The translations under genes and the position numbers were made by a program. A DNA stretch of 64,000 bases, from positions 85,432,245-85,496,244 of the forward strand of contig NC_134461.1 of the NCBI RefSeq assembly GCF_047948215.1, read 5' to 3'. A model generated the notes under the pieces. The model searched no databases. It was not told where the DNA came from and was given only the letters and a program-made list of their open reading frames with translations. Position 1 is the stretch's first letter. Each line of letters opens with the position of its first letter. The DNA is from Lycorma delicatula. Taxonomy: Eukaryota > Arthropoda > Insecta > Hemiptera > Fulgoridae. Of this stretch, positions 11,801 to 23,931 are shown piece by piece.

Positions 11801-13619
11801 ATTTTGTAACAAATTACACTGTGTTGAATAAATTAAAGTTTAATAATAGTCAATATTCAAAATATGTTCCAAAACAATTTTTCTTCTTAAAAAAAAATTA
11901 TTTTGTATACTTTGTTTAATATTCATTCTCGATTATGAGCTGTAAGAACACGTAATATTTTTAAACAAAGAAACTGTGTAGAATCAGATTCTTTTTGTTG
12001 CTTCAATCAGTTGCGATAGACTATGCGATATCCATGAGTTTTTTCGTGATGATGCAGGTCATGGTTAATGCTTAACTTAAGTCTTTTCAGAAATTAATTT
12101 TATAATTATTTTAACACAGATCTAAATTTACTTAAGTTTTGTGATATACGAATTAAAAAAAGTTAATTAAAAAATGTAGTAAAATAAAACATCATTTCCT
12201 GTTGTAGTAAAGCTTTATTTGAATAATATTTTAAATAGCGTATTAATTTTTTAATATTTTCTAGTGCGCATGTAATCAGGCCAGGTAGTTTGATGTTCGG
12301 ATAATCGGCACCATACTCTAGTTATAGCAGTCGGTTGCTCTATTACAACTAAAGTATACTACTAAAGCGAATGTAAATATCACCAAGAACATTTTCCCGA
12401 CTGTTTCAAATTACTGTTTAACATACTTCAAACGCGTTCTGTGAAAAACCTTCGCCGAAATTTTACATTTTTGACGTTTTGAAAGTTCTCTGAATCAAAA
12501 AATATATATATTACAACGTTAAAAAGTAATTCAGATATGTATTTGTTATAGACTATATTTAAGTTTGTCTCTATTTGGGTTTTTTACAGGAGTTAGTGTA
12601 ATCATGAACTTTGGTATAGTAACTTCTGTAAAAGTAGATTTATTTAAATTATATTTTTGAAATAAAAAAAAAATGAATATAAATGGTAGAATTTTAATGT
12701 GCTATATTTGGAAGGGTATTTATAGAAATTTTATTAGTATGATAAAACTAATAAAGAATAACATTACTTATTAGTAAAGTGCAGATGAAAGATATGTTCC
12801 CAAAATCAAATTTTTAATGAATTCAGTAGGATATTGAAGTTGTTTAAGAACTACTTTGTCTCCGGCACAGCAAAATCGAGGAGTTTCATTATTCTATTTT
12901 TAGTATTACAATGGTTACATATTTTCGTACCTGTTAATCATCGTACCTGTTTGAATATCATTCAAATTCAGATGTCGATTTCAAGGTAATAATCAGAAGC
13001 TGATTTCAGACCTAATTTATTTCTCAAAAGTTGAACTTGATTTTGCGCCGAGCGTATGTACGTGGCTCTTCAGGTTTTTGAGAAAGCTCTGTCGTAGATT
13101 AACTTTGTCCACGATCATAAATCTTAATAGCTCTAGAAGTTCTTTCTATCTGTGATCTCGCCGACCTAAGCGTTATGAAAATACTAATACGAATTGAAAG
13201 TCGAATGTATGCCAATTATGTGAATGTCTTGGAACTTCTTAGTTCAGGATATAAAAATCTACGGTGTACTACTATTCTGTGTTTAGTGTTAAGAGCTATC
13301 CTAACTGCTGTTTATAGTAGTGAGATTTTACTGCAGTGTATGCGATTGTGTTAGTGCATAATGTACTAGTGAGTTAATTTGTTAGTCCTCACCAGTATTT
13401 ATATAATACTTTATTGAGTATTTTGTCAACTTTAAATATAGCTGCCATGTAATTAATTTGTAAATAACTCGATTCAGTCGGCACGAAGTGAAAACATCAA
13501 ACATAAATCGCATCATAAAACAAACGTGAAACATCAAACGTATAATTTATAAGCGTAACTTTCGAGAAAGTCTATTACAGCGTCACGCGGTACGTTTACA
13601 ACAAAATAGCTCTTAAGTG
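11801..13619. other. AT-rich sequence, nothing recognised
   Basis: No coding or RNA feature was supported. A 'tatagtagtgagatttt' motif at about 13313 recurs twice near 14.1-14.3 kb. Confidence 0.4.
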
Positions 13620-13806
13620 AGCCGCCCTCCGTGGCGCCAGTGGTAGCGTCTCGGTCTTTCATCTCAAGGTCCCGGGTTCGAATCCCGGTCAGGCATGGCA
13701 TTTTCACACGCTACAAAAATTTTCATTCAAACTTCAGAGGATGAGATGAATGAAAATTTTTACCTCTGGGACCATCTAACGTTGGTCCCAGAGGTTAAAA
13801 AAAAGT
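13620..13806 (+). mobile_element. SINE family A, copy 1 (3' half rearranged)
   Basis: The tRNA-derived head is clear, with box A near GGCGCCAGTGGTAGCGTC and box B GGTTCGAATCC, followed by the family block CAGGCATGGCATTTTCACAC. Downstream the normal 'catctcatcctctgaag' order is inverted, and CCTCTGGGACCA / TGGTCCCAGAGG form a perfect 12-bp inverted repeat. This indicates a fold-back rearrangement of the 3' end. Confidence 0.9.
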
Positions 13807-15750
13807 AAATGTAGTATTTACTGGGGTGAGAATGAGTTTTCGCGGATCGCCGCCAGATTCGACAATGACATTAACTTTAGTAAAATACATAGTAACTTTC
13901 AGAAGTCGATACCGATATCGAAATTCAATATTTCTCAAGCCATCTAAATTTTGTTAAATTTGTAAGTAGTCATCATTCCCTTTAATTTTATAATGAAACT
14001 AAATTTTTTTTCGATATTGACAGAAAATCACAATCGATGTAGACGATGATGTTAAATTTAGTAAAAGAAGTTCTAGGTTATTTGTAAATTTCTTTTTTTT
14101 TAATTTATGATTTATGAGTATATAGTAGTGAGATTTTAACTGTGGTAATTACATTTTGGGGACGTAAAAAAACTACAGTTAAAATTTCGCAATGATTGGT
14201 TCTGTAGTTTTCGCGGTTATCGGGAACAAACGAAAAATATGTTTGTATATAGTAGTGAGATTGTTAATTAAGATCATGATACTGGCGCTACTATCTCCTG
14301 CACTTTGAACTATTGTTTAGTAGTCTTGCAGTAATAAGAAATTTTGGACTGAATAAAGTAATCGATTATTTTTTTAATGAACCAAATCAATATTGTAATT
14401 TAAATATATCCTCTTTATTTTTTAATAAGTACCATATTACCTGTAAATTTTAAGCAATTTCTCTTTTAACGATAATATTAGTACAAATTTTCGTAATTAG
14501 ATAAGTTGAATGCTGATAATCTGAAATATTAAGTATTTATTAACTGTGGTTGAATTAAAGCATTTGAATTATACTTTATAAAATCCATTTTACGTAGTCT
14601 GTTATTATAGTTTGTTAGTACCATAAAAGCAATAGAATGTATGACAAAACTTTCAAAATAAAAAGCTCTAATACTTTTCTGATATTGATCATTCATTCTT
14701 ATATAGAGGAATAATAATGATACATGAAAAATGTTTAAACATTTTAAAAAGTAGATATTTTTAAACTTTGACCGAATCCCCCACCTCAATATTGTCTCCA
14801 ACGTATTTTTTGGGCCACTTGCATTATTACTATTTCTAGAAGACATACAAAATTATTAAAAAATATGCAATAAATAAAAAAATGGCTTTTTTCAATTTCT
14901 GGGGAAGAAAAAAATTTGGGGGCAAACTTTATTTAAAAGGGTAAGATAAGCATGCATGCATGTATTGAGCTTAATATAAATTGGGGTTATATTTCCAAAA
15001 TTTTAAGAAATTGACCCAAAAATCTATTTACCCTTCTTCCTGGAAATATTGACCCCAATAAATTGTCCCATATACACAAATCTCAGTACAAAATTTCACC
15101 TATATCGGTTTATTCAATCAATAGTTATTAAGCTTCAAACGCACCAGCTTACGCATGTACGTGTGTTGTATGGTACATACGTACGTTCCAACATTACCCC
15201 TCACTATTTTTGGGGTTCCTGGGTCATGAATGTCGGAAAATGAAAAATCCATACTCCTTTTTTTGACCAATTACCATACTTTACTTGCAGCATAGCTCTA
15301 GAGGTATGATGACAGAAAATTAAAATGACGTAATCAAATCCAAAAACGAAAATATTACGTACATGCACTTATAAAAGGTAAAATCGTGCTGTTGCTTTCT
15401 TTAGCTGAAGTTAATGTTATATATACATTTTAAAATTCGTTTTCTATATAGTTTATTAAGCCTATTATAATTTGATATAAAAAAATATATATTTTTGGAT
15501 AACAAGTTAAGAAATCCATTTTTAGATTTCAAATCTTGGACCAACCATTATGGTCTATTTTTATTTTATTTTTTTACAAATTATTATGCAATAGGTTTAA
15601 ATCAGAATATCCATCACATGATCTTACAATACCAATGTTGGCTTAAAACTTCCGAACTGTTGAACTGATCTGAATGATACTTATAATGATCATGAGGATT
15701 TTTATATGAAACTTTTTACTCCGCTATTGGGTGAGCAGTAAGGTTTAATT
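13807..15750. other. AT-rich sequence, nothing firmly recognised
   Basis: Two copies of 'tatagtagtgagatt' at about 14118 and 14239. A segment at 15040-15300 resembles generic decayed transposon sequence but could not be assigned. No exon was supported. Confidence 0.35.
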
Positions 15751-15900
15751 CGCCGACCGCTTGGAGGTAGTGGTAGTGTCTTATTTAGGTCCAGGGTGCG
15801 AATCCCAGTCAGGTATTGCATTTTCACACGCTATAAAATTGTCGTTTCATCTGAACCTCTAAAGCAATACCTAACCGGTGGTCCTGGAGGTTAAAAAAAG
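15751..15900 (+). mobile_element. SINE family A, copy 2
   Basis: Diverged copy: box A region GGTAGTGGTAGTGTC, box B GGTGCGAATCC, the block ATTGCATTTTCACACGCTA, and the 3' end GGTGGTCCTGGAGGTTAAA with an A-rich tail. Confidence 0.85.
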
Positions 15901-16590
15901 TACAACCGTGTTTAAATTAAAAGGCTCATTTTCCGTAAAAAATATTTTTTGAGTCGTTGATTAAAAAAAAATAATAATTGTTTTTTAACAGATTAACAGG
16001 TTTTTTCAAATGAAGTTTAAATTTTAAACTAGTTAAACAAAAAGAAAATATTTAAATAAAGTAATTCTATTTGGATATTTCACATTAACGATAGAATTTC
16101 ATTTCAACGAAGCAGTACTTAACTGATAATTGAAGTTACAAGTGTAGTGTTATAACTTATTTTAATACATTTACCAGGCATGACTGAGGACAAATTATTT
16201 GACGAAAAAGTTTTTTTATGGCACAAAAAAAAGAATTTCTATTAAATTTGTTGAAATATATCAAAAATATCATCTTTAAATCTGTAATGGATGCTTCGAC
16301 TACGTTTCAGAGATTTCATGAAATAAAAATTGAAGCAAAAGAAATCTGAAAAAGCTTTTTTATGTAACATCTTTAAAAAAAAATTATGTAGGATTTCTTT
16401 CTGGATAGTAATTCAGATTTTTATAAATTTATCTTTATTAGCGTATGTTTATAACTTGTTTTCTTTCTTCTATATTAAATCTTTTATATTTAATCTTTTT
16501 TTTATTTTATTTTTATTTCATAATGTAAACATTCAGGTAGTAAAAGATAAAATAAAAATGGAAGCTCATAGCCAGTAAGCTCATGCGTTC
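15901..16590. other. AT-rich sequence, nothing recognised
   Basis: Only short chance frames. Confidence 0.4.
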
Positions 16591-17138
16591 ATTGAGATGT
16601 GACAACGCGGTCGGTGCTTTGTTGAGGGTGAAGGCACCTCGATACGGGTCTCGAGGCCACCCTACACGTGCATCCTTGTCTGTCTGCGCAGGTGCGATAA
16701 ATTAGCGGCCATTCCGATCTCTCGATTGGTGGAAATCTAACCAATAGAGCGGGGTGGGCGGGCGTGCATGCTTGCTGGCTGTTCGGCCGGATTTAAGCGG
16801 TAATATCGGCGGGCACATTGTAAGCCCCGTCACGTCGTCAACTGAGGATCTTTTAAATAGGTAAGTTTGCGGCAACACGTTTTCCATCATATGTTTATTA
16901 TTAAGTCAAACGTAACCCGACGTGTTTCTCTCTCGCACTTAACGCTCTCTCTTTCTCCCTCTGTTACATAGAAGCACACGCACTCTCTTCGATCTCGTTG
17001 TCTTAGCGTGTCGTTTGATAGTTAAAGCCCTATTTCGCGTACACCGTGGGCGCAACCCTCTTATTAGATGGAAATCATGATCTACCCTTTCGTTCTTTTT
17101 CACATATTTCGAAGCCGGAGAAATACTTTTAACAAGAG
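16590..17138 (+). promoter_or_regulatory. Candidate CpG-rich promoter with 5' UTR exon(s)
   Basis: About 550 bp of CpG-rich sequence in an otherwise AT-rich region. It has an inverted CCAAT box (ATTGG at 16725-16729), a direct CCAAT box (16741-16745), a GC-box stretch (GGGGTGGGCGGGCG at 16751-16764) and CT-rich, GAGA-type runs at about 16925-16995. Two consensus plus-strand 5' splice donors follow: AAATAG|GTAAGT (exon end 16860) and AAGAG|GTAAGA (exon end 17138). This layout suits a promoter with a non-coding first exon transcribed to the right, and the 35125 coding exon is a possible partner. A GC-rich transposon fragment is the main alternative. Confidence 0.45.
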
Positions 17139-17141
17139 GTA

Positions 17142-19525
17142 AGAATAACGTACCTGAAAATCAGCAACAAAATAAAAATAAACTTTATTATTACTAACTT
17201 ACTTTTTCTAAAATTCACGTTAAATTATATTATAAATGTTTTTAAAGTATTACGAATAATCCCTTTAACAAGCTAGGTATATTAAAATTTGTTTTAAGTT
17301 TTATCAAGTTACTGAAATCGATCGTTATTTTAAAGTAGGAAAAATGTGAAAAGTAATTTGCGGTAGAAGATATTTAACTACAATGAGTTTAAATAAATTT
17401 TGTCTACGTGAAGTAAACGGTTCACTTTAATATTATAAGCATGTTAACAATGTATGAATGACTCATTTTGATGGTATCTCAATGGAACTGTGTGATAAAA
17501 TTAAGGCCTATGAACGATTTACCTTTTTCTTGTTTTTCTTTTATAGATTATTTTATTATATATTATGATTTAAACTATTTATTATTAATAAACAATTTTA
17601 AAGAAATTGAAAATATTAAAACAAAAATTGAGTTGAACATATGCAGTTTTATAACATATTACACATCAATAATGATGAATTTGTTTATTAAAAAAAAATA
17701 TATATATATACTTTCATAATTACAATAAAAATTGACCCTTAATTTTTGCGTATTCATTTTTATAGTTATCAGTAATGAATTTACATCGGTAATTTTTCCG
17801 TATGACATTTTTGTTAATTAAATAAAAGAATTAACCATTTAGAAAAGGCTCTTTTTTAGATTTATGTTGTTTAAAACTTTTCACATATATATAAGGTTAC
17901 ATTTTTTCTGTAAATAATTAATACAAATTCTATTATCAAAATAAAATGAAAAGAGCAACAAACGATGTTGATAATACAATTTTATCTTTAATGAATATAC
18001 ACGATCTATTATATTTCTTAATATGTACTATAAAATAAGTTAAATGAACAATTACTTAATACTGTAATGCTGAAAAAATTTGAATTACTGAATAATTGTG
18101 ATAATTTAAGACGTATCGTTAAATAATTTTTAAAAATTCTAAAAAAATATATTTATATACTATTACTATAAATAATGTAAAATTTTATTTTAATGGATCC
18201 CTTTAAAATCTGGATTATTTCGTAAATGTTTAGTTTTGTTTTCTATTTTTTTTTTTAAAGTCCAAACGATTATTTTTGTTTGTTAACAAGTGCAATAAAA
18301 ATAATATTTTCAATTCTTTATGTCCTTTTTTCTTTCAGAATTACTACTTAAATTAATATTTATTATTTTAATTTGTTCATTGCCATTTTCATTCTATGAT
18401 ACTACTTCTTTACCCAAATAGGTCGTTTGATATACTTAATTTTATTATAATTTTTTCTGATATGATAATTAAATATACAGTTCAGTTTACACATTGTTTA
18501 AACTTTTTATTACAAGCAATGAGTTTTCCTTATTTTGTTTCCAAAACACTAAACTATTATAAGTTTTCTTTTTAATATTAAATAAATAATAAATTACTTT
18601 TATATTAATAAATTACAGTAATCAACCAATTACTTTTGTGCTTCCTTAAGTTAATGGTGATTTATTTATTATGTATTTCTAATTTTACTATTTTTTTACC
18701 TTAATATTTTTTTATAATTGTTTTACATAAATCTATTATTTTAAAATCATGAGTAAATAACAGATAAATCTAATAACGTAATAAGAGAGAGACTTTAATA
18801 GTTTCGTATTAAAAATTATCGTAAATAATAATTAAAATTAACATGAATCAGTTAGTAATTTTTTTAAAGTTGTGATTTAAATATACCAATTGCACTGTTT
18901 TATGACGATGAAACTTAATATCTCGTTTCATAATAACGATAAAAACAGAGCGTAAACTTATATATTTCCCAACTTTTTTTCTCTCTTAAATTATCCAATT
19001 TCATTTCATTATTCGAATTTTTACAAAAATCCAGAAAGTACCAAAAATATACTTTTTCAAAAAATAGCAGTTTTAAAAAGTCAACATCTTTAAAAATTAA
19101 AAAAAAACTAGTCAAGTTTTTTGATGAGTTGAGAAGAAGATTAATGTATTTAATAATTAAAAAAACACCTATTATAATTTGTATATGAAATTGTAAATAG
19201 ATAAATGACTAAATATTTTGTAATATTGCGGGCGATGCGTAGTAATAATAGTTTTTAATTATTATTTATACTTATTTTCTTAGTTTTTAAAATTTTTATA
19301 AAATAAACATTTCTAAATTAATAAGATACTACTTGGAAAATCGTCAGAAATTTATAAAAAAACCTCTGCTCCAAAAACGTCTAAATTGTCTAAAAACAAT
19401 GAAAACTTCATTATTTTATCGTATGTGTTTACGGTCAACTATTACAAAAATCTAGTTGTATTTCTTTTTTTTTTAAGTAGTAATAACATTTTCTCTCGGT
19501 CGTTTCCCTGTAATACAGATTTTAA
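17142..19525. other. Very AT-rich sequence, nothing recognised
   Basis: Possible first intron of the gene inferred from the island at 16.6-17.1 kb. No exon, RNA or repeat was recognised. Confidence 0.4.
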
Positions 19526-19530
19526 ATATA

Positions 19531-19568
19531 CGCGTTTCACAGATTTATGTGTAAATCTGTGAAACGCG
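19531..19568. repeat. Perfect 17-bp hairpin
   Basis: CGCGTTTCACAGATTTA (19531-19547) and its exact reverse complement (19552-19568) are separated by a TGTG loop. Confidence 0.9.
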
Positions 19569-20328
19569 CGTAAATTAAGTTTTAAAACAGATACTTTTTC
19601 TAATTTTTCTTTAGTTAATTTTTTTTTATTATGAAATTAAATTGTATAAATTATCAGAAAAAAATACAAAACAAAGATCATCTTCAATTTTTTTAATGTT
19701 ATTATGAAATAATTTTTTAAGGAAAGTTATAAGTAATAAATGATGTTTAGAAATTAAAAAGAAGGGTTATATAAATTTAAAACTGTAACGGTGCGTAGAT
19801 ATTTTAAAAAGTCATGTTCAATAAAAAATTATTGCCATACTATTCGATAAAATAACTATTAACAATAAATAGAGAATAGTTTAATCATAGATATTAAATG
19901 TATTTGCATGTGGAGGGAGCGATACCATGGGACCGGATTTGAGTATAAAGAAAATGCAGTAACTTATACAAGCGGGACGCACGGCACTTTCAAAAAAAAA
20001 ATTATAATAATTAAAATATTTTAATATCAGGAAAGCGGAAATCGTCTAATAATAACACCATTTTAATTAATTCATCTGTTAGATAGTTACAGGGGTATAG
20101 ACAAAAATGATAACGAACAGTTATTCTTTATTTTGGTACAACGCTATTCGTCCAGAGGTAAAATTCCCGATTACAGAAACACCTCATATTGTAACCCACT
20201 TTTAATAAATCTGTTGACCATCTAGCGAAAGAATAAATAAATAATTTTTATTGAATTTTTTTTTTACACATTGGTCATTAAATGGCTGTAAACGGTTGAT
20301 TAATACTAAATAATTATATTTAGTATAA

Positions 20329-20568
20329 ATCAGCTGATTTCGAAGTCGAGAGTTCTAAGCTTTAAGTTCTAGTAAAGGCAGTTACTTTTATACGGATTTG
20401 AATACTAGATCGTAGATACCGGTCTTTATGGGTTTCAGTTAACCACACATCTCAGGAACGGTGGAGGTGAGACCGTATAAGAGTACGCTTCATTTTCATT
20501 CATACATATCACCCTTTGAAGTAATACTTTACAGCGATTCCGGAGGCTAAAACAGAAAAAAAAAATTA
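20329..20568 (+). mobile_element. SINE family B, copy 1 (5'-truncated)
   Basis: Shares with 28751-29041 and 40084-40336 the blocks ATCAGCTGATTT, GTCGAGAGTTCTAAG (box B-like), ACGGATTTGAATACTAGATC, CCACACATCTCAGGAA, and a 3' end of GGAGGCTAAAA plus a poly-A tail. Confidence 0.85.
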
Positions 20569-20708
20569 TATTCTAATGTCTTTTTTTTAGTTGAAATTAT
20601 CTATTGTTATTTGTAAGGTACAGACAAAGAATTTAGTGTTCCTTAATGACGGTAATTAAAAAAAGGACATTTTTCAGTAAGCGGTACGACTTTTTTTTTT
20701 CTTTTTTG

Positions 20709-21004
20709 CTTCCAAATCGGTGGATATTTGCAGAGAAATTATAAGAATGATCTAATCAAACTTACCTTATGCTCACTAGTCAAGGTTAGCAAGCGAACCG
20801 AGCGTAGATTAAGTTTGGTTAGGTTATATTTAGAATTATAATTATAAGCAATAATGATTTATTGAACCTCTCTCAGGTACATTTGGAAGATCCATATTTG
20901 AATAAAATCGACGAGTAGAAATAACAAAATAGGTTAGCGAGCGTAGTTTAATTTTGGATAGATTATATTTCTAATTTCTCTCCAAATACCCATTGATTTG
21001 GAAG
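20709..21004. mobile_element. MITE-like element with ~36-bp terminal inverted repeats
   Basis: The left end CTTCCAAATCGGTGGATATT... and the right end (...AATACCCATTGATTTGGAAG) are inverted repeats over about 36 bp with a few mismatches. The interior holds two direct copies of a 'ggttagcgagcg...' motif, and a similar motif occurs inside the MITE at 59493-59942. No coding capacity. Confidence 0.65.
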
Positions 21005-21139
21005 AAAAAAATTGAAAAAGAATGGCTATCGGATTTCGGAAAAGAAACTTAATTTAAAAAAAAACCTTTTTTAAAAAAAGTCTCTCAAATTTTTTTAAAT
21101 TTGAGACGAAAATTTTAAACGATATCAACATTTATATAA

Positions 21140-21605
21140 AACGAATTTTATTTATATGATAATTTCCACTTACCAACAATCTTTAATAGTAACATTCGAG
21201 CGCTTTCGGATTATTAATCCGTCTCAGGAACGATGATGTGATATACATTATAATTATTTACTTCACATATCATTAAGTATACTAAATTGAACTTTATATA
21301 AATATAACAATTGATCGACAAAAGGTAAAATAAAGTTAACGTTTTCCGTCATGTCTCAGTATGATGGTTTCAATTGTTATGTTTATTAGTATGAAGCAGT
21401 ACTACCAACCTAAGATCAAAATTATTGTTTCATATCTATTTGAATAATACATCATTTTCAAATTTCGTTTGTTAATTTATCAAACGAAATTTTCAAATGT
21501 ATAACACATCATCGTTCTTGAGGATGAATTAATAATCCGAAAGCCCTCGAACATTACTATTAAAGATTATTGGTAAGTGAAAACAGTTATATAAATAATC
21601 TATTT
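21140..21605. repeat. Fold-back element with ~95-bp inverted arms
   Basis: The arm near 21160-21252 (CTTACCAACAATCTTTAATA, then GAGCGCTTTCGGATTATTAA, CTCAGGAACGATGATGTG) is repeated inverted near 21482-21590. Read outward each arm gives a TGAGG/TGAGA box, a stem GGATT-AAT-AATCC, then GAAAGC, like the core boxes of hammerhead motifs found in Penelope-like retroelements. A perfect small hairpin (AAATTTCGTTTG...CAAACGAAATTT, about 21463-21493) lies next to the right arm. Confidence 0.65.
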
Positions 21606-22640
21606 ATTAATATCATACTTAATAAAATTCATTATAACGAATTTTGATGAATAATAGTTTTATTAAAAATAGGTCAAAATTGTGCAAAAATATATAATGA
21701 CTTTTTAAGGCTATTTTATTTTACAAACTTGTAGAAATCGTTTTACAATTTTACTATATTCATTTTTCACAACTTTATAGAATTTTTACAATTTCAGTTT
21801 TAAAATGCAATTGTAAAAAAAAAATAGCAGTATAAAATGTCAATGAAAATGAAGTATTTAGTGATCACGATATTAGGTGTGAGTATTTAATATATAAAAA
21901 AACAAATATATTTAATAAGTGTTTTAATACTTTTCCTGTTTTTACTGTTTAAAAATGGTATCAAAAAGAATCTCGAATAAAAAATTTAATGATAATGAGA
22001 AAGCTGTGCAAGGTAGCGGTGCAAGGCTGTACAAGGTTACCCGATCAATAATATGCCAGCTTTTTTCGTTTTGTTTCTTAATTTTATGAAATTTATAAAC
22101 ATATTTTTAATTTTTGTGTTTTTTCTTATATTTTACATAATCTTAATGATTCCTAGAATTTAACTTTTATCCAGTTATTAATTCGTAATGATAAATGTAA
22201 GATTAAACAATTATTATTTATAGTAAAGTACAAGTCTAACCTAAATTTTTATTAATTAGATCTGAAATTCTTATTTTGTTTTTCTATGAATATTTATCAA
22301 TTTGGGTGTACTAATGTAGAGGGAGGAAATCCGGGAGGTTAGAAAAGAAATTAACAAGTATTCATATCATTGTTAATCGGATTGATATTTTAAATTAACA
22401 ATAATGAATGTTGTCTATATTGCGAATTTTGCGAATTTCTTTAGATGTGATTTCTTTGATGATTAAATAAATAAATCATGGATTAATTATACTACAGCAA
22501 TTTCATTTATAACAAAAATCATTTTGTTTTGTTTTAAACCTTTTTTTTTTTTAAGAAAAAAAATGCTAATAAGTTCAAGTACATTAAATATTTTATTGTA
22601 TCCATCAATTATAACAATATTATATCTTAGAAGCTTTTGA
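21606..22640. other. AT-rich sequence, nothing recognised
   Basis: No supported feature. Confidence 0.4.
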
Positions 22641-22998
22641 AATGTAGTGGTGTACGAGAATGTTAAAAATCAGATAGGTGGATAAAGTGACAAATGAAGG
22701 CAAATTGGGTGGGGGGTGTGGCAAATTGATGAAGAAAGAAGCATTTGGAAAAATATTGTTAAAAGAAGAGAGACAGACTTATAGGCTACATATTAAAACA
22801 TCCTGGAATAGTCACTTTAATATTGGAGGGACAGATAGAAGGGAAAAATTGTGCAGGCAGGCAACGTTTGTAATATGTAAAACAAATTGTTAGGGATGTA
22901 GGATGTAGGGGGAATACCGAAATGAAACGACTAGAACTAGATAGGGAATGTTGGACAGCTATATCAAACCAGTCAAATGACTGAAGACAAAAAAAAAA
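22640..22998 (+). mobile_element. LINE 3' end, 5'-truncated and decayed
   Basis: With frame shifts the plus strand encodes the tail of a LINE polyprotein: DKVTNEGK, EERSIWKNIVKRRE, then a segment like 'HILE-IVTLILEGQIEGK', a 'GRQR' block, and 'MKRLELDRE-W-AISNQS'. It ends AATGACTGAAGAC followed by poly-A, a typical LINE 3' terminus. Confidence 0.65.
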
Positions 22999-23599
22999 TC
23001 TTACAATCTCTTTAAAAGTAGAACGATTTTTTCAGGGTATAGAACGTTTCAGATCATTGTTTTGAGTAGTAGGGTATGAAAGATGTTTACTAGCAGATTC
23101 TGTATTAAATATTAAAAAAATATTCACTTCATAAGTTGTAATTATCTAATTTTGAATATGGATAAAACCCGTTCGTTACATTATACTACTAAAGTAGACC
23201 TAAAATTTCTAGTTACTTGGATATATTGTTTTCGTAATAATAAAAATATTAATATTTCTGTTATCTATAGAAACCACCACATTTGGTTGGAAATTTAGTG
23301 GAACAACTACATTTTTGGTGGCTTTGTCAAATGATAAAATTCTTGTTAGAGCTCCATCTAATTGATTTCTTCTATAATTAAATCAAACTGTTTTGTTTCG
23401 TTTAATAAAACTCTAGGCTTGACATCCTTACTAAATACTCGTGTTCATTATTTCCCTTCATATTATTATTGTTACCTTACGATGCTTCTTCAAATAAACA
23501 GAACAAGTTTTAAAGATGCAAAAATAGATTGTCAGATTATTATTAACTGATTATCAAAGAATTTGTAGAAATCCGTTAATAATTAGTCTAATTTTCTAA

Positions 23600-23931
23600 G
23601 AGGATGTCGTGTAGAAGAGGGGACCAACTTTTCTTTACGTTTTGGGGTCTCCTTAACACGATACTGCAATGTTTAAATATGCATGTATGTATAAAAAGTT
23701 TTCGCCCGCTCTACAGGACGCAAATCTCAATCGATTTTGACGAAATTTGGTGGGGTTATGTAAAGCTATTGGGAATAGAGCCCTATTGAATTTCGAGCGA
23801 ATCGATTTACAGAAACCACAGTTAGAACAAAAAAACGGGGTTTTTGGGTATATTTTCAGTTTTTTCGTTCTACGAGGCGCAATTTTTAACCGATTTTGAT
23901 GAAACTTGGTAGAACGATGTAATCCTAACAG
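23600..23931 (+). repeat. Dispersed repeat flank of the hAT insertion
   Basis: The blocks TCGCCCGCTCTACAGGACGC, TTGAATTTCGAGCGAATCGA and 'gattttgatgaaacttggt' resemble 58015-58160. This is the host repeat into which the element at 23932 inserted. Confidence 0.5.

Noticed and set aside
13620..13700. Possible tRNA gene (boxes A and B present)
   Set aside because: The same head with the same non-tRNA tail recurs ten times with poly-A and target-site duplications, so it is a tRNA-derived SINE. The 3' acceptor half does not pair.
14529..14846. 105-codon minus-strand open frame
   Set aside because: Composition is that expected of AT-rich DNA. No recognised motif, splice sites or repeat match.
20810..20830. 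TTAGG telomere-like words (GGTTAGGTTA)
   Set aside because: Only one or two units within a MITE, not a tandem telomeric array.
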